The notes below the pieces were generated by a model. It worked only from the letters and a program-made list of their open reading frames with translations. It made no database searches and was not told the origin of the DNA. This document shows, piece after piece, positions 26,832 through 36,461 of a DNA stretch of 64,000 bases. The DNA comes from an uncultured Pelagibacteraceae bacterium (GTDB lineage Bacteria > Pseudomonadota > Alphaproteobacteria > Pelagibacterales > Pelagibacteraceae): NCBI GenBank assembly GCA_902516425.1, contig CABXYE010000002.1:1-64000 (forward strand), written 5' to 3'. Both the position numbers and the translations under genes were made by a program. How positions within the stretch are numbered: position 1 is the stretch's first letter; every line of letters begins with the position of its first letter.

Positions 26832-27740
26832 TTAAACTCTCCTAATGATTTTTTCTCCAAATAAACCTTCTGGTCTATATAATAAAAAGAATATTGCTAA
26901 TACGTAAGGAGCCCATCCCTCAATTGCTCCTCCAAAAAATGGTCCAATATAAACTTCTAATACTTTTTCTGTTGCACCAATAATTAAGCCACCTACAATT
27001 GCACCTGGAATAGACGAGAAACCACCTATAATTAAGACTGGTAAAGCTTTTAATGCTAAATCAACTAGAGCAAATTGAACACCGGCTCTTGCACCCCACA
27101 TACACCCAGCGACTAAAGCTACAACTCCTGCAGCTGACCAAACTAATAACATTATATGTTTTAAAGGTATACCTATTGAACTAGCAGCACCCGCATCATC
27201 TGCTACAGCTCTCAAACCGAGACCAATTTTTGTATATTTGAATAAAAGGAATAAACCAATAATCATTAAAGCTGCCACTAATCCTGCAAAAATATCAAGC
27301 GCACTAATAAATAGTTTTAAATTATCAGCGATCCACGGTACTGGAAAATCTCCAATACCTAAATCTAGTCTTCTTACTTCTACTCCCCATGCTGCTTGAG
27401 CAAGTCCTTCTAAAACATACCCTAGACCAATTGTAGCCATTAGTACTGTGTCTTCGCTAGCATTCATCAGAGGTCTTAAAACTAATCTTTCAGTACATAA
27501 ACCAACCACTACCATTAAAAGAGCAGCCAAAATAAATGCAAGCACAAAAGGTATATTAAAATCTTGCATGAAACCACAAAAGGCAAGCACTGAGAAGAAA
27601 ACCATAGCCCCTTGTGAGAAGTTAAACGTTGCTGAGGCTTTAAAAATTAGAACGAATCCTAAAGCGACTAGAGAGTACATCGTACCAGCAAGTAAACCAC
27701 CAACTAAAACTTCCATGAAAAATAATAATTCATCAACCAT
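26832..27740 (-). CDS. livH: Branched-chain amino-acid-type ABC transporter permease LivH
   Basis: A 302-aa inner-membrane permease with about eight helices. LivH signatures are GTMYSLVALGFVLIFKASATFNFSQGAM in its first part, GLGLRAVADDAGAASSIGI (ATPase-contact loop) and IIGGFSSIPGAIVGGL. It pairs with LivM, whose gene starts 3 nt downstream. The ATPase gene livG lies 9 nt upstream. Confidence 0.93.
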   Translation of the reverse strand: MVDELLFFMEVLVGGLLAGTMYSLVALGFVLIFKASATFNFSQGAMVFFSVLAFCGFMQDFNIPFVLAFILAALLMVVVGLCTERLVLRPLMNASEDTVLMATIGLGYVLEGLAQAAWGVEVRRLDLGIGDFPVPWIADNLKLFISALDIFAGLVAALMIIGLFLLFKYTKIGLGLRAVADDAGAASSIGIPLKHIMLLVWSAAGVVALVAGCMWGARAGVQFALVDLALKALPVLIIGGFSSIPGAIVGGLIIGATEKVLEVYIGPFFGGAIEGWAPYVLAIFFLLYRPEGLFGEKIIRRV

Positions 27741-27749
27741 ATGTTTATC

Positions 27750-28544
27750 CTAGTGTTCTACTCCTAAATAAGCGTCTATTACTTTTTGATTTGATCTAAC
27801 TTCATCAGGTGTGCCATCACCAATAACTTTACCATAATCAAGTACAACCACTCTGTCTGATATATCCATAACAACTCCCATATCGTGCTCAATAAGCACC
27901 ATAGTTGTACCTAGTTCATCATTTACTTTTAAAATAAATCTACACATGTCTCTTTTTTCCTCAACATTCATACCAGCCATAGGCTCATCTAATAAAATTA
28001 TTGTAGAGTCTGTTGCAAGAGCTCGACCTAACTCAACTTTCTTTTGTAATCCATAAGGAAGTTTTCCAACTGGTGTGTCTTTAATATCTTCAATCTCTAA
28101 AAAACTAATTATTTCCTCTGATCTATCCCTGTTTAATTTTTCTTCTTTTTTTACTTTAGGAAGTTGTAAAGCGACCTCAAGAAAATTTGTTTTTGTATGA
28201 AGTTTTCTGCCAACTAAAATATTGTCTAAAACTGACATTCTTTTAAAAAGAGCTAAGTTTTGGAAAGTTCTAGATAAACCCATTTGTGCCATAATATTTG
28301 GAGTAATATCAGGTATTTGTTTTCCTTTAAAAGAAACGGTTCCTTGTTGAGGCTTATAAATTCCATTAATACAGTTTAACATTGAGCTTTTTCCAGCTCC
28401 ATTAGGTCCAATTATTGCTCTTACTTCGTGCTCAAGTACATTAAAAGAAGTATCTGTTATTGCCTTAACACCACCAAAAGAGAGAGATATATTATTTACC
28501 TCTAATATTGGTTTTCCTATCTTAAATTTTCTTTCGTATTCCAT
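27750..28544 (-). CDS. livG: Liv-type ABC transporter ATP-binding protein LivG
   Basis: A 264-aa ATPase. Walker A is GPNGAGKSS, the Q-loop region is LSRTFQNLALF, the signature LPYGLQKKVELGRAL is the relaxed form typical of LivG, Walker B is IILLDEP followed by MAGMNVEEK, and the H-loop is in LIEHDMGVV. The C-terminal AYLGVEH is the LivG-type tail that folds onto the permease. It lies 2 nt after livF in a strictly packed operon. Confidence 0.93.
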   Translation of the reverse strand: MEYERKFKIGKPILEVNNISLSFGGVKAITDTSFNVLEHEVRAIIGPNGAGKSSMLNCINGIYKPQQGTVSFKGKQIPDITPNIMAQMGLSRTFQNLALFKRMSVLDNILVGRKLHTKTNFLEVALQLPKVKKEEKLNRDRSEEIISFLEIEDIKDTPVGKLPYGLQKKVELGRALATDSTIILLDEPMAGMNVEEKRDMCRFILKVNDELGTTMVLIEHDMGVVMDISDRVVVLDYGKVIGDGTPDEVRSNQKVIDAYLGVEH

Positions 28545-28546
28545 CT

Positions 28547-29362
28547 TTAATTACTTCTTTTTGTTAAACTTTCTTCTTTAAGAACATCTCGAAAATTTTT
28601 TCTCCCTTTCTTTGAAATTCCTAAATATAATTCTTTCACTTTATCGTCATTTAATAAACTTTGTGCAGTTCCGTCTAGCATAACTCTACCTGTCTCAATG
28701 ATATAGCCATAATCTGAATTTTTTAGTGCAACGTTAGTGTTTTGCTCAGCAAGTAAAATACTAACACCCTCTTTTGTGTTTAATTCTTTTACAATATTAA
28801 AAATCTCAGCAACTAACTGAGGTGCTAGACCCATTGTTGGCTCATCCAATAATAACATTTTTGGTTTAGCCATCATGGCTCTTGCAACTGCTATCATTTG
28901 TTGCTCTCCACCTGAAGTGAATGCTGCTTGACTTTTTCTTCTTTCTTTAAGTCTTATAAAATAAGTATAAATTTTCTCTAATTCTTGATTAATATCACCT
29001 TTAGATAATTTTCTTGAGTATGCTCCTGAAATTATATTTTCCTCTACAGTAAGGTGACCAAAACATCTTCTACCTTCTAACACTTGGACCATTCCGAGCC
29101 CAACCATTTGCGAAGGAGTTTGTTTATTTATTGAGTTTCCATCATATTCAATTGAACCATTTGTAACCTTGCCTCTTTCTGAAGCTAACATAGTTGAAAC
29201 TGCTTTTAATGTAGTACTTTTTCCTGCTCCGTTTGCTCCTAATAAAGCAACTACTTTTCCTTTAGGAACTTTCAAAGATACATCGTGTAAAGCTAAAATA
29301 ACATCATCATATCTGACCTCAATATTCTTTATGTCTAAAATGTTTGCTGAACTGTTACTCAT
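28547..29362 (-). CDS. livF: Liv-type ABC transporter ATP-binding protein LivF
   Basis: A 271-aa ATPase. It shows Walker A GANGAGKST, MVQVLEGRRCFGHLTVEENI (the LivF-type Q-loop area), signature FTSGGEQQMIAVARAMMAKP, and Walker B MLLLDEPTMGLAP. About 20 extra basic residues follow the usual LYLG C-terminus (KKGRKNFRDVLKEE). A strong stem-loop separates it from the binding-protein gene upstream. Confidence 0.93.
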   Translation of the reverse strand: MSNSSANILDIKNIEVRYDDVILALHDVSLKVPKGKVVALLGANGAGKSTTLKAVSTMLASERGKVTNGSIEYDGNSINKQTPSQMVGLGMVQVLEGRRCFGHLTVEENIISGAYSRKLSKGDINQELEKIYTYFIRLKERRKSQAAFTSGGEQQMIAVARAMMAKPKMLLLDEPTMGLAPQLVAEIFNIVKELNTKEGVSILLAEQNTNVALKNSDYGYIIETGRVMLDGTAQSLLNDDKVKELYLGISKKGRKNFRDVLKEESLTKRSN

Positions 29363-29398
29363 TAAGCTTTCTTTTATATTAAATTAAATTTTATTTAA

Positions 29399-29437
29399 AG
29401 GGGGAGTTTAAATAATTAAATTATTTAAACACCCCCT
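29399..29437 (-). terminator. Stem-loop between the Liv binding-protein gene and livF
   Basis: GTTTAAATAAT (29406-29416) pairs with ATTATTTAAAC (29420-29430). The helix is extended past one A/A mismatch by GGGGG (29400-29404) with CCCCC (29432-29436). The T-tract on the transcribed (minus) side is short, so it looks more like an attenuator or mRNA-stabilising hairpin than a full terminator. It lies about 30 nt after the binding-protein stop. Confidence 0.75.
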
Positions 29438-29467
29438 CAGATTAGTATTAATTTATTTCTAAATTAA

Positions 29468-30808
29468 TTAACCACATTTTTTTGGTGTAATGTTGTTCTC
29501 TTTAGCAAATTTAGCTGCAGACGCCTCTACAAGACCTCTAATAAATGCAGGATCGCCTGGAGCCTCCCAACCAGTTACCTGATTGAATTTAGTTCCATCC
29601 CACTGCATTACAGCAAACTTACCAGCACCTTCATGGTTGGCACAAGAAATAGAGAATGGAGCTAACATTCCGTCAACACCTAACTCTTTCATTCTTGCTT
29701 CATTCATGTTGATAGCTTCGTAACCATCTCTGAACTCAGCACCAGTAACTGCCTTACCAACTTTGTTGTGCATTTTTTGAGCATTTCTTAAGCCCTCAAT
29801 CCACATTACAGCAGCACCTAGTCCTCTGTTCCAGTAAACTGAACCAATCCTATTTGGATCCGCTAAGTTTCCTTTACCTGAACCATATACTTTATCTTTG
29901 ATTGCTTTAACCAAAGGATATTCTCCAGGTAAAGCATTTGCTACAGCGTAAGTTCCCTTAGCTGCATCACCTGCTGGATACATGTCCTCTTCGGCAGCAC
30001 CGAAAGTTACATACATCATCCTATCTCTTGGGAAATTTATTCTAGCAGCATTAGTCATTGCTGTTGAATTCATTCCAGAACCCGCTCCCCAGAAAGTAAC
30101 CCAATCAGGTTTTTCTTTTCTGATTTGCAGCCACTGAGATTGTTGTTCTAAACCTGGAGGTGGAATTGATATTTCAATTAACTCAACTCCCCAGTCATTA
30201 CAAATTTTTCTCATTGCTGGTAATGGCTCTCTACCGTAAGCTGAGTCAATGTGTAAGTGAACGATTTTTTTACCTTTCATCTTATCGATTCCGCCCTCGA
30301 TCTGTGCCATAAATTTTAATTTAACAGCTATTTGCGACCAGTAGTGACTTGCAGCATTAAATACCCAAGGCCATACTCTTCCATCAGCACCGTCAGTTCT
30401 TCCGTAACCGTATTGAGCTAAAACAACATTGTCTTTTGCCATACGATTAATTACTGCATATGCTCCTGGTGTTCCTAAAGTATCAAACACAACTATTCTT
30501 TGACCATCTTTTTCTAAAAGTCGCTGATAACACTCAACTGTTTTTACTGCGTTATACTCAGTCTCACATTCTTGCCAAGTAAGCATAACTCCATTGACTC
30601 CACCCGTCATGTTGACGTAATTCATGTAATCAATTTGAGCTCCGTAATAACCAGTTCCCATTGCTGAGTAAGGTCCAACACGGCTACTTGCTACTGGAAA
30701 ATATTGAGTTTCAGCACCAAATACAGTTTGAGGTAAAGCGATTGAAGAAAATAAAGCTACAACTACTGTAAGAGTAGAAGTTAGCCTTTTAAACATTCTT
30801 GCTAACAT
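29468..30808 (-). CDS. Liv-type ABC transporter periplasmic binding protein
   Basis: A 446-aa periplasmic-binding protein of the LivK/amide type (Peripla_BP_6). The signal peptide is at about 1-32, with cleavage after VFG-A. It is longer than E. coli LivK (about 370 aa). Recognisable segments include GPYSAMGTGYYGAQIDYMN and WVTFWGAGSGMN. A good Shine-Dalgarno (GGGAGG) precedes the chosen ATG. It heads the order SBP-livF-livG-livH-livM. The ligand (branched-chain amino acids, amides or other) cannot be set from the sequence. Confidence 0.88.
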   Translation of the reverse strand: MLARMFKRLTSTLTVVVALFSSIALPQTVFGAETQYFPVASSRVGPYSAMGTGYYGAQIDYMNYVNMTGGVNGVMLTWQECETEYNAVKTVECYQRLLEKDGQRIVVFDTLGTPGAYAVINRMAKDNVVLAQYGYGRTDGADGRVWPWVFNAASHYWSQIAVKLKFMAQIEGGIDKMKGKKIVHLHIDSAYGREPLPAMRKICNDWGVELIEISIPPPGLEQQSQWLQIRKEKPDWVTFWGAGSGMNSTAMTNAARINFPRDRMMYVTFGAAEEDMYPAGDAAKGTYAVANALPGEYPLVKAIKDKVYGSGKGNLADPNRIGSVYWNRGLGAAVMWIEGLRNAQKMHNKVGKAVTGAEFRDGYEAINMNEARMKELGVDGMLAPFSISCANHEGAGKFAVMQWDGTKFNQVTGWEAPGDPAFIRGLVEASAAKFAKENNITPKKCG

Positions 30809-31005
30809 AATTCCTCCCTCGTTTTTGCTATGTTAATCATTCTTATTTGATATGATCTAATCACATGACTTTGAATACTGCAATAAGTAATCTTTCAAAT
30901 AAATTTTCTTTATTTTTTAGGTATTATTAAATCAAATAAACAACTTGAGATTGTACAATTAACTTATTTTAAAAATTATGAAAAAATAAATAAAACTTAA
31001 ATTTT
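30809..31005. promoter_or_regulatory. Divergent regulatory region, Liv operon / amidotransferase
   Basis: A 197-bp gap between the divergent starts of the Liv binding protein and the class I amidotransferase. It must contain the Liv operon promoter. The minus-strand Shine-Dalgarno (GAGGGAGGAA) adjoins the binding-protein ATG. No convincing operator palindrome or riboswitch fold was seen. Confidence 0.4.
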
Positions 31006-31788
31006 ATGAAAAAAATATTAATTGTTGAAGGAAACTTAAAGGAAGAAAATAAAAACTTTTCCAATGCAGGTATTCAAACACATACCGAAAGTTTAAAAGA
31101 TAGTTTATCATATATAACCAATGATTTAGAACTAGATGTAGTAAATCCATCTTCAGATGTGAATATTCAAAATTTTAATGACAATCTACAAAAATATGAC
31201 GGGTTGATCTGGGGAGGAAGTAGTTTGAATATTTATAACGATACTCCTGAAATTAGAAAACAAATCCAATTCATGAAAAATTGTCAAAATAAAGTGAAAA
31301 ATATCCTGGCTATTTGTTGGGGTATGCAAGTTGCAGTTACAGCTGCGGGAGGACAGGTTAGAAAAGCCAATAATCCTCATATTGGTATAGCTGAAGAGAT
31401 TGAAATTAACAAAAATGGTCTTGAGCATCCTCTTTATAAAAACAAAGAAAAAAAATTTAATTCTCCGGCATTTAATTTCGATGAAGTAGTTAAACTACCA
31501 GAAAAAGCTATTTGTTTAGCATCAAACAAAATAAACAAAATACAAAGCTTATATTTTGAAATAAATAATACAAAGGTTTGGGGTCTACAATATCATCCTG
31601 AAATAACTTACGAAAAAATGATAAGTTTAATTGAATTTAGAAAAAAAAAATTAATAGAATATAGAAAAGTATTTAAAAATGAGAATGATGTTGAAAAGCA
31701 TATATCGTTTATTAAAAAAGAAATTTCTTTGACTAACAAAGAAAATAGAATGCTAGAGCTTAAAAATTGGCTAATAAAATTAGATTAA
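31006..31788 (+). CDS. Class I glutamine amidotransferase-like protein
   Basis: A 260-aa stand-alone GATase1-type protein. The nucleophile elbow is AICWGMQ (C104) and the catalytic pair is in QYHPEI (H197, E199), so the triad is complete. [11 protein letters not shown] upstream is the expected oxyanion-side region. The C-terminal 50 residues are charged helix. No synthetase partner domain is adjacent, so it may be a gamma-glutamyl hydrolase (PuuD-like activity is one option) or an amidase. It diverges from the Liv operon, suggesting a link to imported amides or amino acids. Confidence 0.8.
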   Translation: MKKILIVEGNLKEENKNFSNAGIQTHTESLKDSLSYITNDLELDVVNPSSDVNIQNFNDNLQKYDGLIWGGSSLNIYNDTPEIRKQIQFMKNCQNKVKNILAICWGMQVAVTAAGGQVRKANNPHIGIAEEIEINKNGLEHPLYKNKEKKFNSPAFNFDEVVKLPEKAICLASNKINKIQSLYFEINNTKVWGLQYHPEITYEKMISLIEFRKKKLIEYRKVFKNENDVEKHISFIKKEISLTNKENRMLELKNWLIKLD

Positions 31789-33470
31789 AATAATCCTTCG
31801 ATCTCACCTTTTTTATTTAATTTAATGTTGTCAGCTGCAGGCACTTTTGGTAGTCCAGGCATTGTCATTACTGATCCACAGATAACAACCACAAATTCTG
31901 CTCCTGATGACAGTCTTACTTCTCTAATTGGTATTTCATGATTTGATGGAGCACCTTTAAGTTTCGGGTCAGTAGAAAAACTATATTGTGTTTTTGCTAT
32001 ACAAACTGGTAAATTTCTATGGCCATTTTTTTCAAATTTATCCAATTCTTTAATAACATCAGAATTTGCAGTAATCTTATCAGCTTTATAAATTTGTTTT
32101 GCTATCAACTCAATCTTATCCCATAATTTGAGGTCGTCTTTATATAAGAAATCAAATTTATTTTTTTTCTTTTTACAAATTTGAACAACTTTTTTCGCTA
32201 GATCCATTGCACCTTTTCCACCTTTAGCCCAGTGTTTGCACTCACTTACTTCAACTTTTCTATCTTTACAAAAATCTAAGACAGTTCTTATCTCCAGATT
32301 AGTATCGAGTACAAAGTGGTTTATTGCTACAATTGGTTCTAACCCGAATTTCTTTATATTCGAAATGTGTCTTTCTAAGTTAATTAGCCCTTTTTTTAAT
32401 GCGTCTACATTTTCTTTTTTTAAATCTTCCTTTTCGACACCACCGTGCATTTTTAAGGCTCTTATAGTTGCTACAATAACTACACAGCTTGGAGCTAAAC
32501 CTGATTTTCTACATTTTATATTTAAAAATTTTTCAGCGCCTAAATCTGCACCAAAACCTGCTTCTGTAACTACGTAATCCGATAATTTTAGTGCTGTTTT
32601 AGTTGCAATAACGGAGTTACATCCATGTGCAATATTTGCAAATGGACCACCGTGTATAATTGCAGGATTATTTTCTAAAGTTTGAGTTACATTTGGTCTA
32701 ATAGCTTCTTTTAGTAAAACTGTCATGGGACCATGAGCTTTAAGATCTCTCGCGTATAGAGGTTCTCCATCTTTATTATAGGCAAAAGTTATATTGCCAA
32801 TTTTTTTTTCTAAATCTTTTAAGTCATTAGAGAGGCAAAAAATCGCCATTACTTCAGATGCTACTGTGATATCAAAACCATCTGTTCTTTTAAAATCTTT
32901 AGCAACCCCACTAGTGTTAATATCAATAAATCTTAGCGCACGGTCATTCATGTCCAGCACACGCTTCCAAACAATTCTATTCTCGTCTATATTAAGCTTA
33001 TTTCCCCAGTAAATATGATTATCAATTATTGCTGAAAGTAAATTATGTGCAGATGTAATTGCATGAAAATCTCCTGTAAAGTGTAAATTTATTTGTTCCA
33101 TAGGTACAACTTGAGCATAACCTCCTCCAGCGGCACCACCTTTCATTCCAAAAGATGGACCAAGACTTGGTTCCCTGAGACAGACAGTCGATTTTTTTCC
33201 GATTTTATTCAAACCATCATTTAAACCAACAGACGTCGTTGTCTTTCCTTCTCCAGCTGGCGTAGGTGTAATTGCAGTTACTAAAACTAAATGACCATCT
33301 TTTTTTTTTTTTAGTTTATCTAAAAACTCAAAATTTATCTTTGCAATATGTCTACCCATAGGACTAAATGCACTACTTTTATCCGGAACATTCATCTTAG
33401 ATAAAATTTTACTGATTGGTTTCATTTTAGCTTTTCTAGCTATCTCTATATCTGATTTTATTTTTGACAT
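31785..33470 (-). CDS. fhs: Formate--tetrahydrofolate ligase
   Basis: A 561-aa formyl-THF synthetase, full length for the family. The ATP site is [16 protein letters not shown] near residue 70. Others are [47 protein letters not shown] and the C-terminal [13 protein letters not shown]. It interconverts formate and 10-formyl-THF and is the natural exit or entry point for C1 units released by the methyl-transfer enzymes in this window. It is convergent with the amidotransferase (4-nt overlap). A run of 13 T lies near the 5' end of the coding region. Confidence 0.96.
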   Translation of the reverse strand: MSKIKSDIEIARKAKMKPISKILSKMNVPDKSSAFSPMGRHIAKINFEFLDKLKKKKDGHLVLVTAITPTPAGEGKTTTSVGLNDGLNKIGKKSTVCLREPSLGPSFGMKGGAAGGGYAQVVPMEQINLHFTGDFHAITSAHNLLSAIIDNHIYWGNKLNIDENRIVWKRVLDMNDRALRFIDINTSGVAKDFKRTDGFDITVASEVMAIFCLSNDLKDLEKKIGNITFAYNKDGEPLYARDLKAHGPMTVLLKEAIRPNVTQTLENNPAIIHGGPFANIAHGCNSVIATKTALKLSDYVVTEAGFGADLGAEKFLNIKCRKSGLAPSCVVIVATIRALKMHGGVEKEDLKKENVDALKKGLINLERHISNIKKFGLEPIVAINHFVLDTNLEIRTVLDFCKDRKVEVSECKHWAKGGKGAMDLAKKVVQICKKKKNKFDFLYKDDLKLWDKIELIAKQIYKADKITANSDVIKELDKFEKNGHRNLPVCIAKTQYSFSTDPKLKGAPSNHEIPIREVRLSSGAEFVVVICGSVMTMPGLPKVPAADNIKLNKKGEIEGLF

Positions 33471-33522
33471 TATAATTTCTTTTTTTAATTAATTTTCATG
33501 GTCATTTATCATATAATCATTT

Positions 33523-34371
33523 TTAATCTCTTGTAGCAATATAAACACCTATAGAGGTTATCAAAAAACCTATAATATCTAAATTAGTTAAATTTTCATT
33601 TAAAAAAAACCAAGCCATTAGAGCAGATGTGGTTGGTATTAAAAAAAAAATAGAGACAGTTTTACTTGCTGAATTTTTCTTGATTAAGAACATCAATATT
33701 GTAAATGCTCCAAAAGAAACAAGAAATATTTGATGACTCATGGCTATAAGAAAAGTTTTATTTAAATTAATGTATGGCTTTGCGAAAAATATTATTACTA
33801 GAATATGAAATAGACAGCCCCCAAGTGCTTGATAAAAATTACTTACCGATAAGGGTAAATTGTTACTCAACTTTTTTTGCCAAATTGTAGAGGCAGTAAT
33901 TGAAAGCAGTGCTATTATAGTTGCGGTTAATCCTAGAATTGGAATATCTGAGCCAATATCGAGTCCTAAAACTAATGATGCACCCATAAACCCAAGTAAA
34001 ACACCAATCCACTGTTTAATTGTTATTTTTTCATTTAGTATCGGTCCACTTAATACATTTGTTATAACTGGTTGTAGAGTAACTATCAAAGCAGCAATTC
34101 CAGTAGGCAAACCAATAGAGATAGAATAGAAAACACCTCCTAGATAAAGACCGTGAAAAAGAACACCACTAAAAACTGATTCAATTAAATTTTTTTTATT
34201 TATAATTATTGACTGTTTTAAGTAAAGCGAGAATATATAAAATCCAAGAGTTACAATAAAAAATCTAAACGCTAAAGCTGAAAAGGGATCACTATTATCT
34301 ACTATAGGCTTAGTAGTAATAAAGGCTGAGGACCAAAGGATGATAAATATGAAGGGAAATATTTTAGACAT
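33523..34371 (-). CDS. EamA/DMT family transporter
   Basis: A 282-aa inner-membrane protein with about ten helices in two EamA repeats (residues about 5-130 and 145-280). The first helix is IFPFIFIILWSSAFITTKP, and the repeat motif GLPTGIAALIVTLQPVIT and EKITIKQWIG are typical of the family. I start at the ATG at 34371; the ORF track begins two codons earlier at a TTG. Substrate is unknown, and efflux or metabolite exchange is usual for the family. Confidence 0.88.
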   Translation of the reverse strand: MSKIFPFIFIILWSSAFITTKPIVDNSDPFSALAFRFFIVTLGFYIFSLYLKQSIIINKKNLIESVFSGVLFHGLYLGGVFYSISIGLPTGIAALIVTLQPVITNVLSGPILNEKITIKQWIGVLLGFMGASLVLGLDIGSDIPILGLTATIIALLSITASTIWQKKLSNNLPLSVSNFYQALGGCLFHILVIIFFAKPYINLNKTFLIAMSHQIFLVSFGAFTILMFLIKKNSASKTVSIFFLIPTTSALMAWFFLNENLTNLDIIGFLITSIGVYIATRD

Positions 34372-34481
34372 GACCAAAACACTTTAAAACTATGAATTAT
34401 CACAATATTCTATCCATATTAAGACTTATTATGAACGATTAATTAATTGAGATATTTTACCAAATCAACTAACCTTATCTA

Positions 34482-34877
34482 ATGATTTTGAGACTTTTTA
34501 AGATTTGTTTATTTTTAACGTCATTTTTATTAATGACTGGCTTTGTGCAAGTCGCAAGTTTTTTAGGTCCAGCTTTTACAATAGCCTCGTCTGGAAATGT
34601 TTTCAAAGCTAGCGCACAGTTAATAATTGATAATGAATTCAAAAAAAAGACCGGAAGAAGTTCACTTAATTACTTTAAAGAAGAAGTCTCTAAGAATAAT
34701 TCTCAAAATGATTTAAATAAAGATTTTGAAAAAATGATAAAGAATAGAGTTGCAACAACACACAAAAAGTTAAATGAACAAAAAAATCAAACAAATTTTG
34801 ATAAGGAACTAAAACTATTGGTTGAAGAAAGAATAATAGTTACTCACAAAAAATTAAAAATAAAAATAAAGAATTAA
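34482..34877 (+). CDS. Exported lysine-rich hypothetical protein
   Basis: A 131-aa protein with an N-terminal hydrophobic signal sequence (ICLFLTSFLLMTGFVQVASFLG) followed by a charged, mostly helical region. An internal near-repeat is visible: MIKNRVATTHKKLNEQ and LVEERIIVTHKKLKIK (about 86-101 and 112-127). I recognise no family. It overlaps the convergent minus-strand gene by 4 nt. Confidence 0.6.
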   Translation: MILRLFKICLFLTSFLLMTGFVQVASFLGPAFTIASSGNVFKASAQLIIDNEFKKKTGRSSLNYFKEEVSKNNSQNDLNKDFEKMIKNRVATTHKKLNEQKNQTNFDKELKLLVEERIIVTHKKLKIKIKN

Positions 34878-35290
34878 TCTGTAATATCTAATAATATTAA
34901 ATTTTTCTGCTTGGTCTCTTTACACCATAATTCGTAGCTTTCGCAAACTCTCCATAAGTGGTCAAACGCTCTTTTGGAAATTTCTAATGGAGATTGGCTT
35001 TTGGTATAGTAAAGTTCTGGATATTCTATTAATTGTTTAATCATCATTTCTTTCTGAATTTTAAGCAATCTTAATGTTTCTTTGGGAATTATTTTTTTTT
35101 TTTCAATAAGTTCATTAAACCAATTGTCATGAAACCTACCACTACTTATTTCTTTATAAATTTCTGATCCAATAAAACTATTTACAGAGTCTATAGTTGA
35201 AAAATTTTTATTTTCTTTTTTTATTTTCGCAATTTCAAGATAAATTTTTTCAGCAACATGTAAAATATATGGTTTATCATGAGATTTCAT
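34874..35290 (-). CDS. Conserved hypothetical protein
   Basis: A 138-aa protein, mainly charged and helical, with no signal peptide, membrane segment or recognised motif. Conserved-looking features are RFHDNWFNELI and RAFDHLWRVCESYELWC. Its ATG overlaps the stop of the Asp/Glu racemase gene by 1 nt (TAATG), so it is translated from the same message and may act with it. Confidence 0.6.
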   Translation of the reverse strand: MKSHDKPYILHVAEKIYLEIAKIKKENKNFSTIDSVNSFIGSEIYKEISSGRFHDNWFNELIEKKKIIPKETLRLLKIQKEMMIKQLIEYPELYYTKSQSPLEISKRAFDHLWRVCESYELWCKETKQKNLILLDITD

Positions 35291-36036
35291 TATCTAACAT
35301 ATTTTTTCATTGCAGCGCTTGCTAAAATTAAATTAGGATCTAAAAATATTTTTGAAGTTTTAATCTTTTTAAATGATTTAAATGCAAATATTGCTATCGG
35401 AAGTTCAGTGCATCCAAGAATAATTTTTTTACATTTTTTTTTGATTAAGTAATCAATAGAGGGTTTAATTATCTTACTAGCAGCTTTCACATTCCCCATT
35501 TTGACAAGTTTGATTGCTTTATTAACTGAGTTTTTTTGCAATGAAATGCTTGGAAAAATTAAATTATAGTCTTTGTCAAAAAAATTATTATATATACCCG
35601 TATTTAATGTACCCTCTGTCGCAAGCAATCCAATGGTTGAATTTTTTTTACACTTTTTTTTTGTATGATTAAAAACCTCTTTAGGCATATTGATTATGGG
35701 TAATTTAACTTTTCTTTTTAAATCTTTGTACCAGTAATGAGCAGTATTACAGGGAATAACAATAAATTTACATTTACTATTTTTTAGTACATTACATCCA
35801 TGCACTAAATTTTTTAAAACCAATGTGTATTTTTTTTCCAGTTTTTTATTTTTTGATTTATTTGATAAATTTTTAGTATGAACACCAATTGAGTCTGGTC
35901 TCCCAGGTATGTTGGATTTATTAAATAGTAAAAATAAAGGATATTCTTGATCTATCTTTCCTCTGTTGAGTATTGCGAGTTTGTTACAAAAGTCTAGACC
36001 AGCTTGTGTACCCATGCCACCTAAAATACCGATCAT
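35290..36036 (-). CDS. Aspartate/glutamate racemase family protein
   Basis: A 248-aa cofactor-independent racemase-fold protein. The start IGILGGMGTQAGLDF is the classic YgeA/RacX opening, and the two catalytic cysteines are in VIPCNTAHYW (C96) and ILGCTELPIA (C209). Both thiols are present, consistent with true racemase activity. Substrate specificity (Asp, Glu or broad) is not visible. It is distinct from the EutA-like paralogue at 1167. A long interrupted hairpin lies between it and the cold-shock gene. Confidence 0.85.
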   Translation of the reverse strand: MIGILGGMGTQAGLDFCNKLAILNRGKIDQEYPLFLLFNKSNIPGRPDSIGVHTKNLSNKSKNKKLEKKYTLVLKNLVHGCNVLKNSKCKFIVIPCNTAHYWYKDLKRKVKLPIINMPKEVFNHTKKKCKKNSTIGLLATEGTLNTGIYNNFFDKDYNLIFPSISLQKNSVNKAIKLVKMGNVKAASKIIKPSIDYLIKKKCKKIILGCTELPIAIFAFKSFKKIKTSKIFLDPNLILASAAMKKYVR

Positions 36037-36069
36037 CTTTATTTTATATACTTGAATTAATTAATTTTT

Positions 36070-36121
36070 TATTGGCTACAAATATACAATCTTTATCAAA
36101 TTGTAAATCTTATAGCCAATA
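36070..36121 (-). terminator. Interrupted long hairpin downstream of the cold-shock gene
   Basis: TATTGGCTA (36070-36078) pairs with TAGCCAATA (36113-36121), with an inner helix TACAAT (36085-36090) and ATTGTA (36100-36105). It begins 16 nt after the cspA stop on the minus strand. No clear U-tract follows, so termination is uncertain and 3'-end protection of the abundant csp message is an alternative. Confidence 0.55.
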
Positions 36122-36136
36122 ATTAAATAATGAAAA

Positions 36137-36343
36137 TTATGCAGTTTTTAAATTAACTGCTGAAGGACCTTTAGGACCGTCTTCAACATCGAAAGTCAAA
36201 GCCTGACCCTCATCTAATCCGTTCATACCAGCATCCCTTACAGCTGAAACATGTACAAACACATCTTTTTCTTTATCTTCTCTTTCAATAAAACCAAAAC
36301 CTTTGGTTGGATTGAACCACTTTACTTTTCCTTGTAGACTCAT
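36137..36343 (-). CDS. cspA: Cold-shock domain protein
   Basis: A 68-aa CspA-type RNA/ssDNA-binding OB fold. RNP1 is KGFGFIE and RNP2 is VFVHVSAV, with the start [15 protein letters not shown] characteristic of the family. The end [11 protein letters not shown] is the alphaproteobacterial form. It acts as an RNA chaperone. It has a leader of about 100 nt with TATAAT-like promoter sequence upstream. Confidence 0.97.
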   Translation of the reverse strand: MSLQGKVKWFNPTKGFGFIEREDKEKDVFVHVSAVRDAGMNGLDEGQALTFDVEDGPKGPSAVNLKTA

Positions 36344-36439
36344 ATTTTTCTTCTTACTTTGTAGTTTTATTATTATATTACTTATATTTAAGTAATAGTG
36401 ACTTTCTTTATAATTAAACGAGTTTTGTCAACAAAATAT

Positions 36440-36445
36440 ATTATA
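36440..36445 (-). promoter_or_regulatory. Possible -10 element of the cold-shock gene
   Basis: TATAAT on the minus strand (ATTATA at 36440-36445) would give a 5' leader of about 90 nt before cspA, in keeping with the long leaders of csp messages. A separate TTGACA (minus strand) is nearby but has no well-spaced -10. The assignment is tentative. Confidence 0.3.
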
Positions 36446-36461
36446 GAGTTAAATTTTAATT

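Noticed and set aside
32236-32577. 113-aa plus-strand ORF inside fhs
   Set aside because: Antisense to conserved formate-THF ligase motifs, with no independent evidence.
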